Source: Streptomyces griseus subsp. griseus (GTDB lineage Bacteria > Actinomycetota > Actinomycetes > Streptomycetales > Streptomycetaceae). From it: a stretch of DNA of 6,107 nucleotides. The position numbers and the translations under genes were made by a program. Numbering within the stretch: position 1 is the stretch's first letter; every line of letters starts with the position of its first letter. The notes beneath the pieces are model-generated. The model made no database searches and was not told the origin of the DNA. It was given only the letters and a program-made list of their open reading frames with translations. Where the stretch lies: contig NZ_JOJE01000089.1 of the NCBI RefSeq assembly GCF_000720255.1, positions 1 through 6,107 of the forward strand, read 5' to 3'. This document shows, one piece after another, positions 5,456 to 6,107 of the stretch.

Positions 5456-6107
5456 CCGCACCGAAGCCGTACCCCGCTCGCTGCCCGCCCCCCGCCCTCA
5501 CGCGATACGCCGGGTCAGACGCGCCGTGCGCGCCCCTCTCAAGCACTGCCTGTTGGCCCTCTGCGCCCTCACGATGCTGTACCCCGTCCTGTGGATGGTG
5601 GTCAGCTCTCTGCGTCCCAACAGTCAGATCTTCCGCAGTGCGGGACTCGCCCTGACGCACCCGCGCTTCGAGAACTACAGCAACGGCTGGAACGCCTTCT
5701 CCCAACCGTTCAGTCACTACATGATCAACTCAGCGATCGTCGTCACCGGCGCGATCCTCGGGAACCTCCTCGCCTGCTCCCTGGCCGCGTACGCGTTCGC
5801 CAGACTGGAATTCCGGGCGAAGCGCGTGCTGTTCGCCATCATGCTCGTCACCATCATGCTGCCGGTCCACGTGATCATCGTGCCGCAGTACGTCCTGTAC
5901 TCGGAACTCGGCTGGGTCAACACGTTCCTGCCCCTGATCGTGCCGAAGTTCCTGGCGACCGACGCCTTCTTCATCTTCCTGATGGTGCAGTTCATCCGGG
6001 GTATCCCCCGCGAGATCGATGAGGCGGCTCGGATCGACGGCGCGGGGCACGCGCGGATCTTCTTCCACGTCATCCTGCCGCTGATGGTCCCGGCCCTGGC
6101 GACCACC
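5448..6107 (+). CDS. Carbohydrate ABC transporter permease, MalG type (second membrane subunit; 3' end outside window)
   Basis: The frame is open from the ATG at 5448 to the end of the window, 220 residues of an expected 280-300. A basic, proline-rich N-terminus (residues 1-32) precedes membrane segments near 33-54, 91-115, 126-149 and 158-182. LRPNSQIF after the first segment, the NSAIVV and AAYAFARLEF segments and GWVNTFLPLIVP are typical of the MalG/CUT1 family. The EAA loop is EIDEAARIDGAGHARIFFHVILPL (189-212), with EAA at 192-194, Gly198 and Pro211. The start overlaps the stop of the preceding permease by 8 bases, which indicates translational coupling and a 1:1 membrane heterodimer. 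The last membrane segment(s) and the stop codon lie beyond the window; a solute-binding protein or enzyme gene may follow. Confidence 0.95.
   Translation, partial: MTDRTEAVPRSLPAPRPHAIRRVRRAVRAPLKHCLLALCALTMLYPVLWMVVSSLRPNSQIFRSAGLALTHPRFENYSNGWNAFSQPFSHYMINSAIVVTGAILGNLLACSLAAYAFARLEFRAKRVLFAIMLVTIMLPVHVIIVPQYVLYSELGWVNTFLPLIVPKFLATDAFFIFLMVQFIRGIPREIDEAARIDGAGHARIFFHVILPLMVPALATT

Overview
This looks like a piece of a high-G+C actinomycete chromosome, most likely Streptomyces or a close relative. The coding regions are strongly G/C-biased at third codon positions, GTG starts occur, intergenic regions are short, and the layout of a LacI-family regulator divergent from a MalF/MalG-type sugar ABC permease pair is common in that group. 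The species cannot be told from the sequence.

Layout, left to right. Bases 2-1534 (+) are the 3' part of a large right-handed beta-helix protein, probably a secreted polysaccharide lyase or related carbohydrate-active protein, ending in a beta-sandwich-like domain. A 158-base convergent gap (1535-1692) holds a LacI-type palindrome (1586-1597) and a near-perfect hairpin followed by a T-tract on the minus strand (1646-1679). Bases 1693-2337 (-) encode a small cytoplasmic SGNH/GDSL hydrolase whose usual catalytic Asp position is Ser. A 129-base divergent control region (2338-2466) carries a good sigma-70-like promoter facing right and a second copy of the same palindrome just past its predicted start. 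Bases 2467-3177 (+) encode a cupin protein with a long, unrecognised C-terminal extension. A short convergent gap (3178-3313) holds a GC-rich hairpin. Bases 3314-4348 (-) encode a LacI-family repressor. A 186-base divergent control region (4349-4534) carries a promoter and two copies of a different LacI-type operator. Bases 4535-5455 (+) and 5448-6107 (+, running off the window) encode the two membrane subunits of a carbohydrate ABC importer, overlapping by 8 bases.

How they may work together (inference): the set resembles a carbohydrate-utilisation locus. An extracellular beta-helix enzyme would cut a polysaccharide, the ABC importer would bring in oligosaccharides (the binding protein is not in the window), and the intracellular SGNH hydrolase and cupin protein would process the imported or modified sugars. 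Control appears to involve two operator families. One is GTGA-N4-TCAC-like, around the regulator/transporter promoter, and is probably the target of the encoded LacI protein. The other is AAGCGCTT-centred, flanking the hydrolase gene, and may belong to a second LacI-family regulator outside the window. The substrate is unknown; a pectin-like or acetylated polysaccharide is one possibility.
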